Below are positions 26,401-33,390 of a stretch of DNA of 64,000 nucleotides, piece after piece. Source of the stretch: Bacteroidota bacterium (GTDB lineage Bacteria; Bacteroidota; Bacteroidia; UBA4408). Both the position numbers and the translations under genes were made by a program. The number at the start of each line of letters is the position of its first letter. Positions within the stretch are counted from its first letter, which is position 1. A model generated the notes under the pieces. The model saw nothing but the letters and a program-made list of their open reading frames with translations, had not been told where the DNA came from and did no database searches. The DNA lies in assembly GCA_016718805.1 (NCBI GenBank), contig JADKCP010000001.1, positions 806,001-870,000 of the forward strand. The letters are read 5' to 3'.

Positions 26401-27232
26401 ATCAGCTTCTGTTTCATTTAGTACAGATAAAATTGGAGCCGCAATAATTAAAAGAAAAAAAGATTCAATTGTTACAATTGATACAATCGCTGAAGAAGTT
26501 GCAAATGGAATTCAACCAACAGGCGACAAAATATTTAGACTATCACCTGCTAAGGTAATTGAATTAGACATTGAGCCTGTCATATTAAAAAAGGTCTTAA
26601 CTGGAAGTGATTTTAATAAATATTTAATTAATGATACCGGATACAAAATCATATATTCTACAAAAGAGATTGATATTAATGAGTATCCTAAATGTCTTAA
26701 ATATTTGAAACAATTTAAAGAACAGCTTTCCAAAAAAAGGGAAACCATAAAAGGAACATTGCCTTGGTGGAGTTTACATTGGCCTCGCTACAAAGGATTG
26801 TTCGAAGATGAAAAAATAATTTTTAGACAAACGTCAGATAGTATTATTTGCGGATATGATATTGACGGCTATTATGCTATGAATACTGTTTTGATTTTAA
26901 AAACAAAGCAAGAGTACGAAAATCAGTTCCCTTATAAATTTCTTCTCGGAATATTAAATTCTAAGTTGATAAATTACTTCTACAAGCAAATAACTCAAGA
27001 GGAAAATAGAGTATTTGCAGAGGTTAAGCCTATTAATATTAGAAAACTACCAATAATAAAGTGTTCAAATAATGAGCAGCACCATCTTATCACTTTAGTA
27101 GATAGTATTCTATCCATCAAAAAGGAAAATCCAACAGCCGACATCTCCGATTTAGAAAAACAAGTAGACCAATTGATTTACCTCCTTTACGATTTAACCG
27201 AAGAAGAAATTAAAATAATTGAGAACGCATGA
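23495..27232 (+). CDS. Type IIG restriction-modification enzyme (Eco57I-like, single chain)
   Basis: A 1245-residue fusion of nuclease, methyltransferase and specificity parts. An N-terminal PD-(D/E)XK-type site is seen in DLVIHN (Asp75) and IIEAKKP (Glu93, Lys95). The methylase has SAM motif I as CDPAVGSGHFL (from about residue 548) and the adenine N6 catalytic motif NPPY (832-835). The last ~350 residues look like a target-recognition domain, with alternating hydrophobic segments and a leucine-rich end. Such enzymes methylate one strand of an asymmetric site and cut nearby. No separate S subunit is present. It starts at ATG 23495, next to a GTG at 23492. The remnant of a DUF262 gene follows at once, so a larger defence cluster may once have been here. 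Confidence 0.88.
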   Translation: MELKELKPRKALNKAFLKVKPNRTEIEGFKTNLIQLLDRTNDIESEEFHKNLVIDFLKKTYYEPNHFMNTKGRNDLVIHNGNSASSSVGVIIEAKKPTNKTEMISTKKLNAKAFQELVLYYLRERITHKNLEVKYLIATNINEWFIFDATLFDRLFAQNKNLVKQFNDFEGGRLADTKTDFFYKQIAEPFIADIKTEIEFTYFDLQEYQKPLRNTDRADDNKLIALFKLLSAEHLLKLPFTNDSNSLDKGFYSELLHIIGLTETKEGSKKLIGRNKEGERNSGSILEDAIIQLDSLDKINRLDRPSQFGNTQQERLFNVGLELSITWINRILFLKLLEAQLITYHKGDKSYSFLSLDKIKNYDDLNSLFFQVLARKYDDRNQDVKKIFEKVPYLNSSLFEPTEIEQVTLFISNLKDDKTIPVISSTVLKNDQGKKRTGNLTTLEYLFDFLNAYDFTSEGSEEIQEDNKSLINASVLGLIFEKINGYKDGSFFTPGFITMYMCRETIRKSVVQKFNETKKWNCSTVEELYDKIEDRKEANDIVNSIKICDPAVGSGHFLVSALNEMIAVKNDLKILQDRTGKRLKEYQVEVVNDELIVTDEEGELFDYNPANKESQRIQETLFHEKQTIIENCLFGVDINPNSVKICRLRLWIELLKNAYYKNTTELETLPNIDINIKCGNSLVSRFAIDADLKQALKKSKWTIDSYRIAVDTYRNAESKEQKREMERLIAEIKSDFRSEIDNPFKKKIAAARGKIDNIATEINTQKNWGDKVNRQLYKDLEKATANFKKLETERDDIETNKIFENSFEWRFEFPEILNDDGDFVGFDIVIGNPPYGAELNDSLKEFLKDKYALYHTRWTDTFNYFIGHSIEISKDNSGICLIIPNNFLFQNEYEKSRRKVIEQHKIAKVINLGDGVFADAEVPTCIILFSKHNTDNYLIRYTDLRKEIKNENLFGNSHYVSSSRDEILESASVSFSTDKIGAAIIKRKKDSIVTIDTIAEEVANGIQPTGDKIFRLSPAKVIELDIEPVILKKVLTGSDFNKYLINDTGYKIIYSTKEIDINEYPKCLKYLKQFKEQLSKKRETIKGTLPWWSLHWPRYKGLFEDEKIIFRQTSDSIICGYDIDGYYAMNTVLILKTKQEYENQFPYKFLLGILNSKLINYFYKQITQEENRVFAEVKPINIRKLPIIKCSNNEQHHLITLVDSILSIKKENPTADISDLEKQVDQLIYLLYDLTEEEIKIIENA

Positions 27233-27240
27233 ATTGCAAA

Positions 27241-27405
27241 ATGAAAGCAAACGAACTACAAATAAATAATTTTTTACAAGCACCCAATGTGCAGTTTGTA
27301 ATTCCTGTTTATCAACGAAATTATGATTGGACAAATACTGGGTACAAAGAAATTCTCAACGAAATTATTACTATGGAAACTAAGACAATGGGGATTCTAG
27401 TATAA
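27241..27405 (+). pseudogene. Truncated DUF262 (GmrSD-like) gene remnant
   Basis: A 54-codon frame whose first ~35 residues match the start of DUF262 proteins: NNFLQAPNVQFVIPVYQRNYDW, here split as NNFLQAPN and QFVIPVYQRNYDW. The IPxYQRxYxW motif is diagnostic of GmrS-type nucleotide-dependent restriction proteins. The similarity ends after NTGYKEILNEI, where a normal protein would continue for hundreds of residues. A stop comes 14 codons later. It begins eight bases past the type IIG stop, so the intact gene was probably in an operon with it. A deletion is the likely cause. Confidence 0.7.
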
Positions 27406-27479
27406 TGTCATAATTTTAACGAGTGTATAAGAAATGGTTTGTTGATAATTTATAAAACGAATGAGTGAATTTTAGTACT

Positions 27480-28019
27480 ATGAGATTATTAATAACTCCA
27501 CAAATTTATTTTGATAATCCTTATCACTATCAATTTGAAACGTATGATTTACTGCGATTCAATAATAAATCTCTTGAATATGCAGTTGATGAATATATTA
27601 CCAATGATTTAATTGAATCCTACAACCAAGTAAATAACTTACATATTCTGCAGTCAGGAACATGGACATTTGAAGAAATTGAATTAATTCAAAATTTCGA
27701 AAGTGCATCTTCTATGAAATATTTTATTATTGATTGGTATTTTATTTATTCTAAACTATCTTCCCAATATTCAAAGAATTCTAACGCAGAAATAGAATTC
27801 GATACTAGGATTTTTATTGAAGAAATTTTCGAATTTCTCTCTCCTGATCATAATTACAATTTTACAAAAGATGAATTCTATGCATCTCAAGCGATTATAA
27901 AATTGAATAATATTCCTAGAAATATAAATCAGCAACCAGTGGATACATTTAAACAATCTGATTTCAATAGTTTTTTTATAAATTATAAAAACTTGGAGCC
28001 TTATGAGGATAATGAATAA
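27480..28019 (+). CDS. Hypothetical protein, island-specific
   Basis: A 179-residue, very acidic and aromatic-rich protein (many Asn, Asp, Glu, Tyr and Phe), starting at ATG 27480. No signal peptide, membrane helix or known motif is visible. The base composition is distinctly AT-rich even for this window. It follows the DUF262 remnant, so the product could be an immunity or accessory factor of a lost system, but nothing in the sequence proves it. The length and the clean frame support a real gene. Confidence 0.5.
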   Translation: MRLLITPQIYFDNPYHYQFETYDLLRFNNKSLEYAVDEYITNDLIESYNQVNNLHILQSGTWTFEEIELIQNFESASSMKYFIIDWYFIYSKLSSQYSKNSNAEIEFDTRIFIEEIFEFLSPDHNYNFTKDEFYASQAIIKLNNIPRNINQQPVDTFKQSDFNSFFINYKNLEPYEDNE

Positions 28020-28188
28020 TCAGGATTTAAACAATTACCAATTCAACTATAGTTCATAAAGAAATAAATATTTGTCGTTTCATTACATTTATATAAGCCT
28101 GATCAGTTAAAATAGTGTTGGATATTCCTTTCATACTACTTTCGAGTATTTTTATCTAATTTGTTATGACCATTTAAAATATAATCAA

Positions 28189-28676
28189 TTGAAAAACTCC
28201 AGCTTCAACATCAACACCTTAAAAGGAAGAATAGCAGAACATCTAATTCAAGACCTATTCATCTACAGTGGTTATAATGTTTTCAATTATGGTTTAGAGC
28301 GTATTCATCCATCTTTGAGTAAATTCATCAATTTCAATAACCAAAAAGCCAGCAAGGCTTTGCGCTTTATGTCAGATTTTGTGGTGCAGGGCAGTATTGA
28401 TGGAGCCTTGTTTTATTTGGAAGTAAATTTAGGGCAAATGGAGAGTTTAAGTTTGACGAAAACTACAAGGATTATCAATATAAGAATGCTTGGTTTGTAA
28501 TTGTTTCACAGGAAAAAATTCAATGAATGCATTATAAAACTCTGTCAAAAGGGTATATTATTAAGCCAACCACCAATTATACTTTATCCAGAGTGAAATC
28601 ATTTCATATTGAACCTTACTTCTTGAAAGAATATGAGAATTATGCAGGGGAGTTGTTTAGTGCCTATAAAAAATAA
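28189..28676 (+). pseudogene. Frameshifted PD-(D/E)XK nuclease-like gene
   Basis: The first ~80 codons (TTG start at 28189) read GRIAEHLIQDLF, then ALRFMSDFVVQGSI and FYLEVN. Adding one A near 28427 turns the last part into YLEVKFRANGEFKF and continues as KNAWFVIVSQEKIQ. An in-frame TGA at 28524 follows, and after it the same frame reads MHYKTLSKGYIIKPTT and on to a stop at 28676. The restored frame has an acidic helix residue, Asp (DFVV) and ExK, the layout of a PD-(D/E)XK nuclease. Two lesions (one-base deletion, nonsense codon) make it a pseudogene of ~162 codons. Confidence 0.7.
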
Positions 28677-28746
28677 AAAATTAGTTCTATTTTATTATTA
28701 ATTTCGAATATTAAGTTTTGTTTTATTAACCTAATGATCAAAGAAT

Positions 28747-29259
28747 ATGAAACTAAAAAGTAATCTAATAAGCATATTATTTTTCATTTGTATTTTTACT
28801 TCTTGTTTGCCAATCAAAAATGATACACCTGAAAGATTGGGTGAAAATGTCTTTGAATCAATAAAAGGGAATAACTACGAAAAATTTAAAAATTGCTTTA
28901 TTACCAAAGTTGATTTATTGGATTTACTTGAGATTTCTACATATAATACTGAACAGAAGAAGACTTATTTAGCAGAATCAGAAGAGAAGCTTAAAAAGTT
29001 GTTAAGTGAAATGAATACAGCTTTTGAAAACTTGAAAAATGATGGAATATCAGCTGGAATAGAATGGAATGATGCACTTTTTCAAAATGTAGAATATGAA
29101 ATAAAATCATTGCATAATATTAAGCGTGCTGAAATAAATCTTAATTTTCAGTATAAAGGATTACCATTTAGCATTAATCTTGGTAAATGTTATGAAGTTA
29201 AAAACAGGTGGGTAATGATATCTCCTCCTAAGTTCGATAATGGCAATAATGATATCTGA
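28747..29259 (+). CDS. Small lipoprotein, function unknown
   Basis: A 170-residue protein. The signal peptide MKLKSNLISILFFICIF ends in a lipobox (FTSC, Cys20). The mature part starts with a helical, charged region (residues ~30-110, many Lys and Glu) and ends in a short beta segment with a conserved-looking KCYEVKNRWVMISPP. The arrangement resembles NTF2-like or DUF4878-type lipoproteins, with an opening helix and a cupped sheet, but this is only a shape impression. It converges on the HNH nuclease gene with a 30-base gap. Confidence 0.6.
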   Translation: MKLKSNLISILFFICIFTSCLPIKNDTPERLGENVFESIKGNNYEKFKNCFITKVDLLDLLEISTYNTEQKKTYLAESEEKLKKLLSEMNTAFENLKNDGISAGIEWNDALFQNVEYEIKSLHNIKRAEINLNFQYKGLPFSINLGKCYEVKNRWVMISPPKFDNGNNDI

Positions 29260-29289
29260 TTTAAATAAGATTATGTTGATAAACTAAAA

Positions 29290-30186
29290 TTACTTTTGGA
29301 TTGCATTAAAATTTACTCTATGCTGCTCCAAATAAGGCAAATTATACTCACTTAAATTTCTAATCTTTTCTTTTCCACTTACTCCAATTTTTTGATAGGC
29401 TTGTTCTTCAATGTTATTTGATAAAATTATTTTTCCGGTATCTTCAAAGCTTACCAAATGCCTGTCAAATAAAGCATCGTAAGTAGGAGATAATAAAATT
29501 CCATTGTGCACATCCAAGCGCTGGTTATCGTCTGCACTTGCCCAAGGTAAAATGTGGGAAGCAATAAGCACATTGAGTTTATCAAATCCGGTAACTGCGC
29601 ATTTGTATTCCCAACGGTGAATAATTCTTTTGCGGTAGGCGCCTTGTCCAACACGCGAAGTCACCAATCCACTTCTCTCGGTTATATTAGGTAATTGTAC
29701 ACCATAGCTTTCAATTGGTTCTGGAAAAATTGTTGGTGCATCAAACAAACCGGGCTGTACAGGCAAATAAGCTCCCTTCCTTTTAAAGAAAAACTTAATA
29801 CCAGTGCGAATTCCACCAGTGGTATCATGTGTTTCAAAATAATCCGCATCAAAAAATTCAACCTCGCAAATAAACTTAGCCATACCTCCGCTTTGGCTTT
29901 CAAATAAAAAAACACGTTTCGCATTTTTCAAATGGTCACGCAAAGCAAGATTGCCCTTGGTAAATTTCATATCTCCGGCTTGTCCTTCACCAGTGTATGA
30001 AAACACATTGGGGTTATCCCAGCCATCTTTGTAGCCATGCTGCTTACCGGATTTTCCTGAGAAGATAAAAATATAAGGAAAGTTTGCTGAAGGACAAATC
30101 CCACTTTGCCAATTGCCTCCGTAATATGCATGTATATCCGCTCTGCGGTTATATAAATGTCCAGGTATGAATGGCAGCTGTTCCAA
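29290..30186 (-). CDS. SRA-like / HNH endonuclease, probable type IV (modification-dependent) restriction enzyme
   Basis: A 298-residue two-domain protein. The N-terminal ~150 residues resemble an SRA/YDG-like module: NRRADIHAYYGGNWQSG, FSYTGEGQAGDM and FTKGNLAL. The C-terminal ~110 residues form an HNH_2 nuclease with SHILPWA, VHNGILLSP and YDALFDRH. Proteins of this build recognise modified cytosines and cut nearby DNA, so the likely role is defence against phage or foreign DNA with methylated or modified bases. The start is a TTG at 30186. The family N-terminus (an FIPGH type opening) follows at once, which supports that site, and no ATG is available. Confidence 0.8.
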   Translation of the reverse strand: MEQLPFIPGHLYNRRADIHAYYGGNWQSGICPSANFPYIFIFSGKSGKQHGYKDGWDNPNVFSYTGEGQAGDMKFTKGNLALRDHLKNAKRVFLFESQSGGMAKFICEVEFFDADYFETHDTTGGIRTGIKFFFKRKGAYLPVQPGLFDAPTIFPEPIESYGVQLPNITERSGLVTSRVGQGAYRKRIIHRWEYKCAVTGFDKLNVLIASHILPWASADDNQRLDVHNGILLSPTYDALFDRHLVSFEDTGKIILSNNIEEQAYQKIGVSGKEKIRNLSEYNLPYLEQHRVNFNAIQK

Positions 30187-30267
30187 AATTCTTTGAAATG
30201 TTGTAAAGCAAATTTAGAAAGTTTAGGATAGCAATGTTTAAAATAAAATTCGGTTTGAATACTAACC

Positions 30268-30296
30268 GAGTCCATGTCCGATACCCACGAGACAAC
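30268..30296. repeat. Weak internal attachment-like repeat
   Basis: A 29-base sequence that shares CCGAGTCCATGT and the final GACAAC with the right end at 33008-33039 and is more distantly similar to the tRNA-Gln end. It would divide the island into two insertions. Confidence 0.4.
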
Positions 30297-30407
30297 TATT
30301 CGATAAAAATTTGTAATACCTCTGTGATAACGATGAGTCTTGGAATTAATTGCAGCTAGAATGGTGTTTTACTAGAATCTTTACGGGTGATTTATTCTTA
30401 CTCTTTA

Positions 30408-31052
30408 TTATTTGTTTGTGGGAAATTCAGTAAAACAAAAATCCCAAGCCTCATCTAATGCCGGCCTTGTAAATTTTGAGTTAGGATGTGGCAGAAAATA
30501 AATTTTTACCCTTTCATTCCGATTTAAATAATCTTTTTCTACAAATAATGTTTTTTTATTTGACTTGATTTCCTTTTTGAATAAAGGTTCATAATTGGTG
30601 CTTATAAGATAATTGTAAGCAATTTTTGAAAAACAAAGAATTTGCCTTGGTCTTAGTTCATTAATGAGTTTATTGAATATGGGTATTGTTAATTTTATAT
30701 GTTGGGGCATTAGTTCTCTGTCACTAGGTGACCTAAAAAAGCAAAAATTTGATTGAACAATTTTATTGAAATCCTCTGGTTTTAAATATGTTTTTAATCT
30801 ACCATGAAGTCGGCTAAATGAGCCAAGCTCTCCCTTAATCGAATATAATTCATCAAATGATTTAATGGGCATGCTTTTTTGGGGCTCATGTGGTTCTTTG
30901 CCAACTCCCCAATTTAAACCAATTAGCAATGTACAATTGTCAAAAATGCGGGTTGATGCAATTGAATAAAACCATCCCGAATTACTTAAAGAAGTAGATT
31001 CATAAGCTAGCTTGGTTTCATTTAGTATTACTGAAAATATTTTCTCTTCCAT
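30408..31052 (-). CDS. Hypothetical protein, possibly uracil-DNA-glycosylase-like fold
   Basis: A 214-residue cytoplasmic protein starting at ATG 31052, with no signal or membrane segment. A strand with LLIGLNWGVG near residue 45, a middle segment NFCFFRSPSDREL, a core strand RPRQILCFSK and a final YFLPHPNSKFTRP fit the order of motifs in the uracil-DNA-glycosylase superfamily (a Gly-Asn loop early, a His-Pro loop late). I see this as a fold hint only, since the catalytic residues are not clearly conserved. It lies in the second island module, upstream of nothing obvious. Confidence 0.5.
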   Translation of the reverse strand: MEEKIFSVILNETKLAYESTSLSNSGWFYSIASTRIFDNCTLLIGLNWGVGKEPHEPQKSMPIKSFDELYSIKGELGSFSRLHGRLKTYLKPEDFNKIVQSNFCFFRSPSDRELMPQHIKLTIPIFNKLINELRPRQILCFSKIAYNYLISTNYEPLFKKEIKSNKKTLFVEKDYLNRNERVKIYFLPHPNSKFTRPALDEAWDFCFTEFPTNK

Positions 31053-31193
31053 ATTTCATGTTTTTTACCACAATATGACGATTCACTAATTTTTGAACCG
31101 GAGTTACAAGCAGCAATAGTTAAAATCAAAGATTTCCAAACTGTAATTAAGCAAAATGAATAGTAATTAATTCGAGGGCTATCTTCTTTAACT

Positions 31194-32138
31194 TCATTGA
31201 AGCCGTTTCATTAGTTCCTTAAATCGCCCAGCAACTTTCTTTTCATCTGGTATTGGCGTATATGCCAATACAGAAAGTTCTGTTTTATAAGTCTCTTTGA
31301 CTTGTTTCCAAATGTTATCAAAATCATTTATTAAGGGTGATTCTGCAAGTGATTTATTTTTCCACCCTATTGGTTCATCAAACATTTCTTTGTCGTGTTT
31401 CAGGATTTTCTCAAATTCCTTTTTGAATTTGTTTGACTTAACAAATTCAACGCATTCAGCATCGTTCATTAAAAAATATAAATCATAAAAGTGTCTTACT
31501 TTTTTAGCAATGCTTTCCACCGGATTGCTTTCAAATGAAACACGAATCAATGAAACCGTTTTCTCCAAGAGGGTTTGTTCTTTATTAAGTACATTCACTT
31601 CAAATGGCTCAAGGTTAAACTGCTCAATATATTTTTCATTTTTGGATTGGGTTAAAAAATCAAATATTAAACTTTTTATTACAAGCCGTTTAAAAGGAAA
31701 CGGATTTGCAAACGAATTTACTTCTACAATTAATTTGTAGCTTTGATTTTTTGCATTCGTACTCTTATATTCAAATACCGACTTCCGAAACCTAGAACCC
31801 TTGCTGGTCACACCAGCAACTTGCAACTCGCTCAAGTCTTTGGTCATTTCCTTTTCGATGCTTCGGATAATGCTTTTTATTTCGTTTCCCGTTTTTGCAT
31901 TATTGTTAATAAGGGCAATATCCACATCTTCTGAAAAGCGTTCTATTAATTCATACCCTTTAGACAAAGATGTACCACCTTTAAAAACTGATTCAGATTC
32001 GAATTTACTTTTTGACAAACGCTTTAGTACAACTGTTATCCAGTAATCTTTTTCTATGAAAAGGGGATTTATTTTCAATTCAGCTGCCGTGAGATTTATC
32101 AACTCATGAAATAAAATTTTTTCTAAATGCAATGTCAT
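31194..32138 (-). CDS. AbiEii/AbiGii-family nucleotidyltransferase toxin
   Basis: A 314-residue toxin. The nucleotidyltransferase core is visible as FKGGTSLSKGYELI followed by ERFSEDVDIAL, with the two Asp of a DxD-like pair. Its partner gene starts upstream and overlaps it by an ATGA (stop of the antitoxin, ATG at 32138), so the two are co-translated. In the type IV AbiE system the toxin transfers nucleotides onto tRNA 3' ends and blocks translation in phage-infected or plasmid-losing cells. Length and motif order fit. The longer frame from a TTG at 32150 is not preferred. Confidence 0.88.
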   Translation of the reverse strand: MTLHLEKILFHELINLTAAELKINPLFIEKDYWITVVLKRLSKSKFESESVFKGGTSLSKGYELIERFSEDVDIALINNNAKTGNEIKSIIRSIEKEMTKDLSELQVAGVTSKGSRFRKSVFEYKSTNAKNQSYKLIVEVNSFANPFPFKRLVIKSLIFDFLTQSKNEKYIEQFNLEPFEVNVLNKEQTLLEKTVSLIRVSFESNPVESIAKKVRHFYDLYFLMNDAECVEFVKSNKFKKEFEKILKHDKEMFDEPIGWKNKSLAESPLINDFDNIWKQVKETYKTELSVLAYTPIPDEKKVAGRFKELMKRLQ

Positions 32139-32863
32139 TGTATATTCCAATTTTGAGCTGTTGGTAAATCACTATTTATTATTCCTAGTTTATAAGTGGT
32201 TGAAGGATTTAAACTTTTCTTTAAAGAATCTAACTCAAATTTTTTGATAAAAGTAGTTTCAATAATTGCACCTAACAATGCCCTTACCCTTGGTGGATAG
32301 TGCAAAGCATAACGGATTAAATTCTTAATATCTTGGTTTTCAAATACCTTAATTTTTGGTATTAAAATCTTTATTGCTTGCGTTGCCGATGTGTCGGGTA
32401 TTGATTTTATATCTTTTAAAGCATCTAAAATTCCTAATAATTGATAATTGTTTTCTGTAGGCTCTACGTACGATTTTACGGAGCTTACTTTTAACCAACC
32501 AATATCTATTTTTTTTCTACTTCGGTTGGTTGCGACCTTTGTTTTAAAAGCGATTTGAGTTGTTAAATTTAAATGATTATATAATTCATAACCTGTAACA
32601 TAGCCAACGCGTTTGTTGTTTTTATACAAATAGTTCTGAAGTATACTTGAATAGTTAGGTGGCAATGCGCCAAAAATTGACATTTCCGGTTTATAATACA
32701 ATCCTTTAGAAACCCGTTTAATCACTCCTTTCTTTTGAAGTCGCTCCAAAGCTTTGGCAGCTGTAAAAAAATTAGTAGAGGCAATATCTAGTTGACTATA
32801 ACCAAAAGGCTCGCCCTCTGGTATATTTTTTAACTTCTCTCGAATTTGTTCTGCAACTTTCAT
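32135..32863 (-). CDS. AbiEi-type antitoxin / transcriptional autoregulator
   Basis: A 242-residue protein. The N-terminal ~60 residues have a winged helix-turn-helix form (FTAAKALERLQKKGVIKRVSKGLYY), and the rest is a mixed alpha/beta domain like the AbiEi C-terminal half. AbiEi antitoxins bind inverted repeats in their own promoter and repress the operon. Here an inverted repeat overlaps the -33 element just upstream, which fits. The antitoxin gene precedes the toxin and ends in the overlapping ATGA. Alternative names for the family (DUF6088) mean the same protein type. Confidence 0.82.
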   Translation of the reverse strand: MKVAEQIREKLKNIPEGEPFGYSQLDIASTNFFTAAKALERLQKKGVIKRVSKGLYYKPEMSIFGALPPNYSSILQNYLYKNNKRVGYVTGYELYNHLNLTTQIAFKTKVATNRSRKKIDIGWLKVSSVKSYVEPTENNYQLLGILDALKDIKSIPDTSATQAIKILIPKIKVFENQDIKNLIRYALHYPPRVRALLGAIIETTFIKKFELDSLKKSLNPSTTYKLGIINSDLPTAQNWNIQ

Positions 32864-32867
32864 ATTG

Positions 32868-32920
32868 CAAAGATAGATATTTTAATTTAAAAGTCAAGTA
32901 AACGATGTAAAAAACTTGAC
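32868..32920 (-). promoter_or_regulatory. AbiE promoter with inverted-repeat operator
   Basis: On the minus strand TTG (32895-32897) and TATCTTTG (32868-32875) are spaced by 19 bases, a perfect TTG-N19-TAnnTTTG. The TTG sits inside the arm ACTTGAC of an inverted repeat, GTCAAGT (32893-32899) and ACTTGAC (32914-32920), 14 bases apart. The ATG at 32863 lies only four bases after the -7 element, so the transcript would be leaderless or nearly so. Confidence 0.7.
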
Positions 32921-33009
32921 ATTTATAATTACTTCTCCTCATTTTTTCTAAAATTGCGAACGATTTAAGTACATGTCTATTTAAAAATTAATTAAGTACG
33001 ATTCCAGCC

Positions 33010-33039
33010 GAGTCCATGTTCGATATCTAGTCGGACAAC
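33010..33039. repeat. Right attachment-like repeat (decayed tRNA-Gln 3' end)
   Basis: Thirty bases align without gaps to the end of tRNA-Gln (21938-21967), with the last 12 identical and the T-stem mutated. It cannot fold as a tRNA. Confidence 0.7.
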
Positions 33040-33076
33040 AAAACCCCTTGTAAATGTAAAATTTGCTAGGGGTTTT
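33040..33076. terminator. Hairpin terminator carried with the decayed tRNA end
   Basis: Stem AAAACCCCT (33040-33048) pairs with AGGGGTTTT (33068-33076) and is followed by TCTTTT. It echoes the tRNA-Gln terminator, so it is probably the original terminator displaced by the island. Confidence 0.7.
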
Positions 33077-33264
33077 TCTTTTGTGGTGATGAGCTTGTTA
33101 GTTTTTCAGGTTGTGATATTGATAAGCCTTGTTGTTTAAGCAAACCGGGTTTCATTTTTTTCTTTTTAATGTCTGAATTTGGTGACAACTAGATAGAGGC
33201 TGATTCTTTATCAGAAGCCTTAAGCAATGAAAACCCTTCACAATAAATATCAATTTACAGCTAC

Positions 33265-33390
33265 TCACTCCGCCAAACGCTCCACAATTTCCTTCAACAA
33301 TGCAGCTCCGGTGAGCATTAAAGTTTTTACAAAATAGAGCCCGGCAAACAAGGTCAGCGTTAAGCCTCCTAAAAATAAATATTCGTTCAT
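33265..33390 (-). CDS. Small single-helix membrane protein, function unknown
   Basis: A 41-residue frame starting at ATG 33390, preceded by a GAAAAG that may serve as ribosome site. Residues 5-27 form one hydrophobic helix (LFLGGLTLTLFAGLYFV), followed by an amphipathic tail with acidic and basic residues. The longer frame from 33489 has no signal or family features. Evidence is limited to the hydrophobic profile. It could be a chance frame, but a small membrane peptide next to an island boundary is plausible. Confidence 0.35.
   Translation of the reverse strand: MNEYLFLGGLTLTLFAGLYFVKTLMLTGAALLKEIVERLAE

Larger units (their letters stand above)
21968..33039. mobile_element. Genomic island inserted at tRNA-Gln, about 11 kb, defence-type cargo
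   Basis: The segment between the tRNA-Gln 3' end and its decayed copy at 33010-33039 holds a type IIG enzyme, a DUF262 remnant, a broken nuclease, an SRA-like/HNH nuclease and an AbiE pair, together with orphan genes and two pseudogenes. The mid copy at 30268-30296 suggests two modules, 21968-30296 and 30297-33039. No integrase or relaxase is visible, so it has either lost them or was mobilised by another element. Confidence 0.65.
32864..33264. other. Gene-free stretch with AbiE promoter, island end and terminator
   Basis: The 401 bases hold, in order, the AbiE promoter/operator, the right attachment-like repeat and its hairpin terminator. The remaining ~180 bases to 33264 show no gene or recognisable signal. 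Confidence 0.6.

Noticed and set aside
29967..30275. 102-residue frame overlapping the HNH gene start
   Set aside because: A shadow in another frame of the nuclease gene, with no motif of its own.
30268..30296. tRNA fragment of a different gene
   Set aside because: It aligns best with the right island end; no pairing for a T arm.
33010..33039. A second tRNA
   Set aside because: Only the 3' end is present, the T-stem is mispaired and no acceptor 5' strand or anticodon arm exists.
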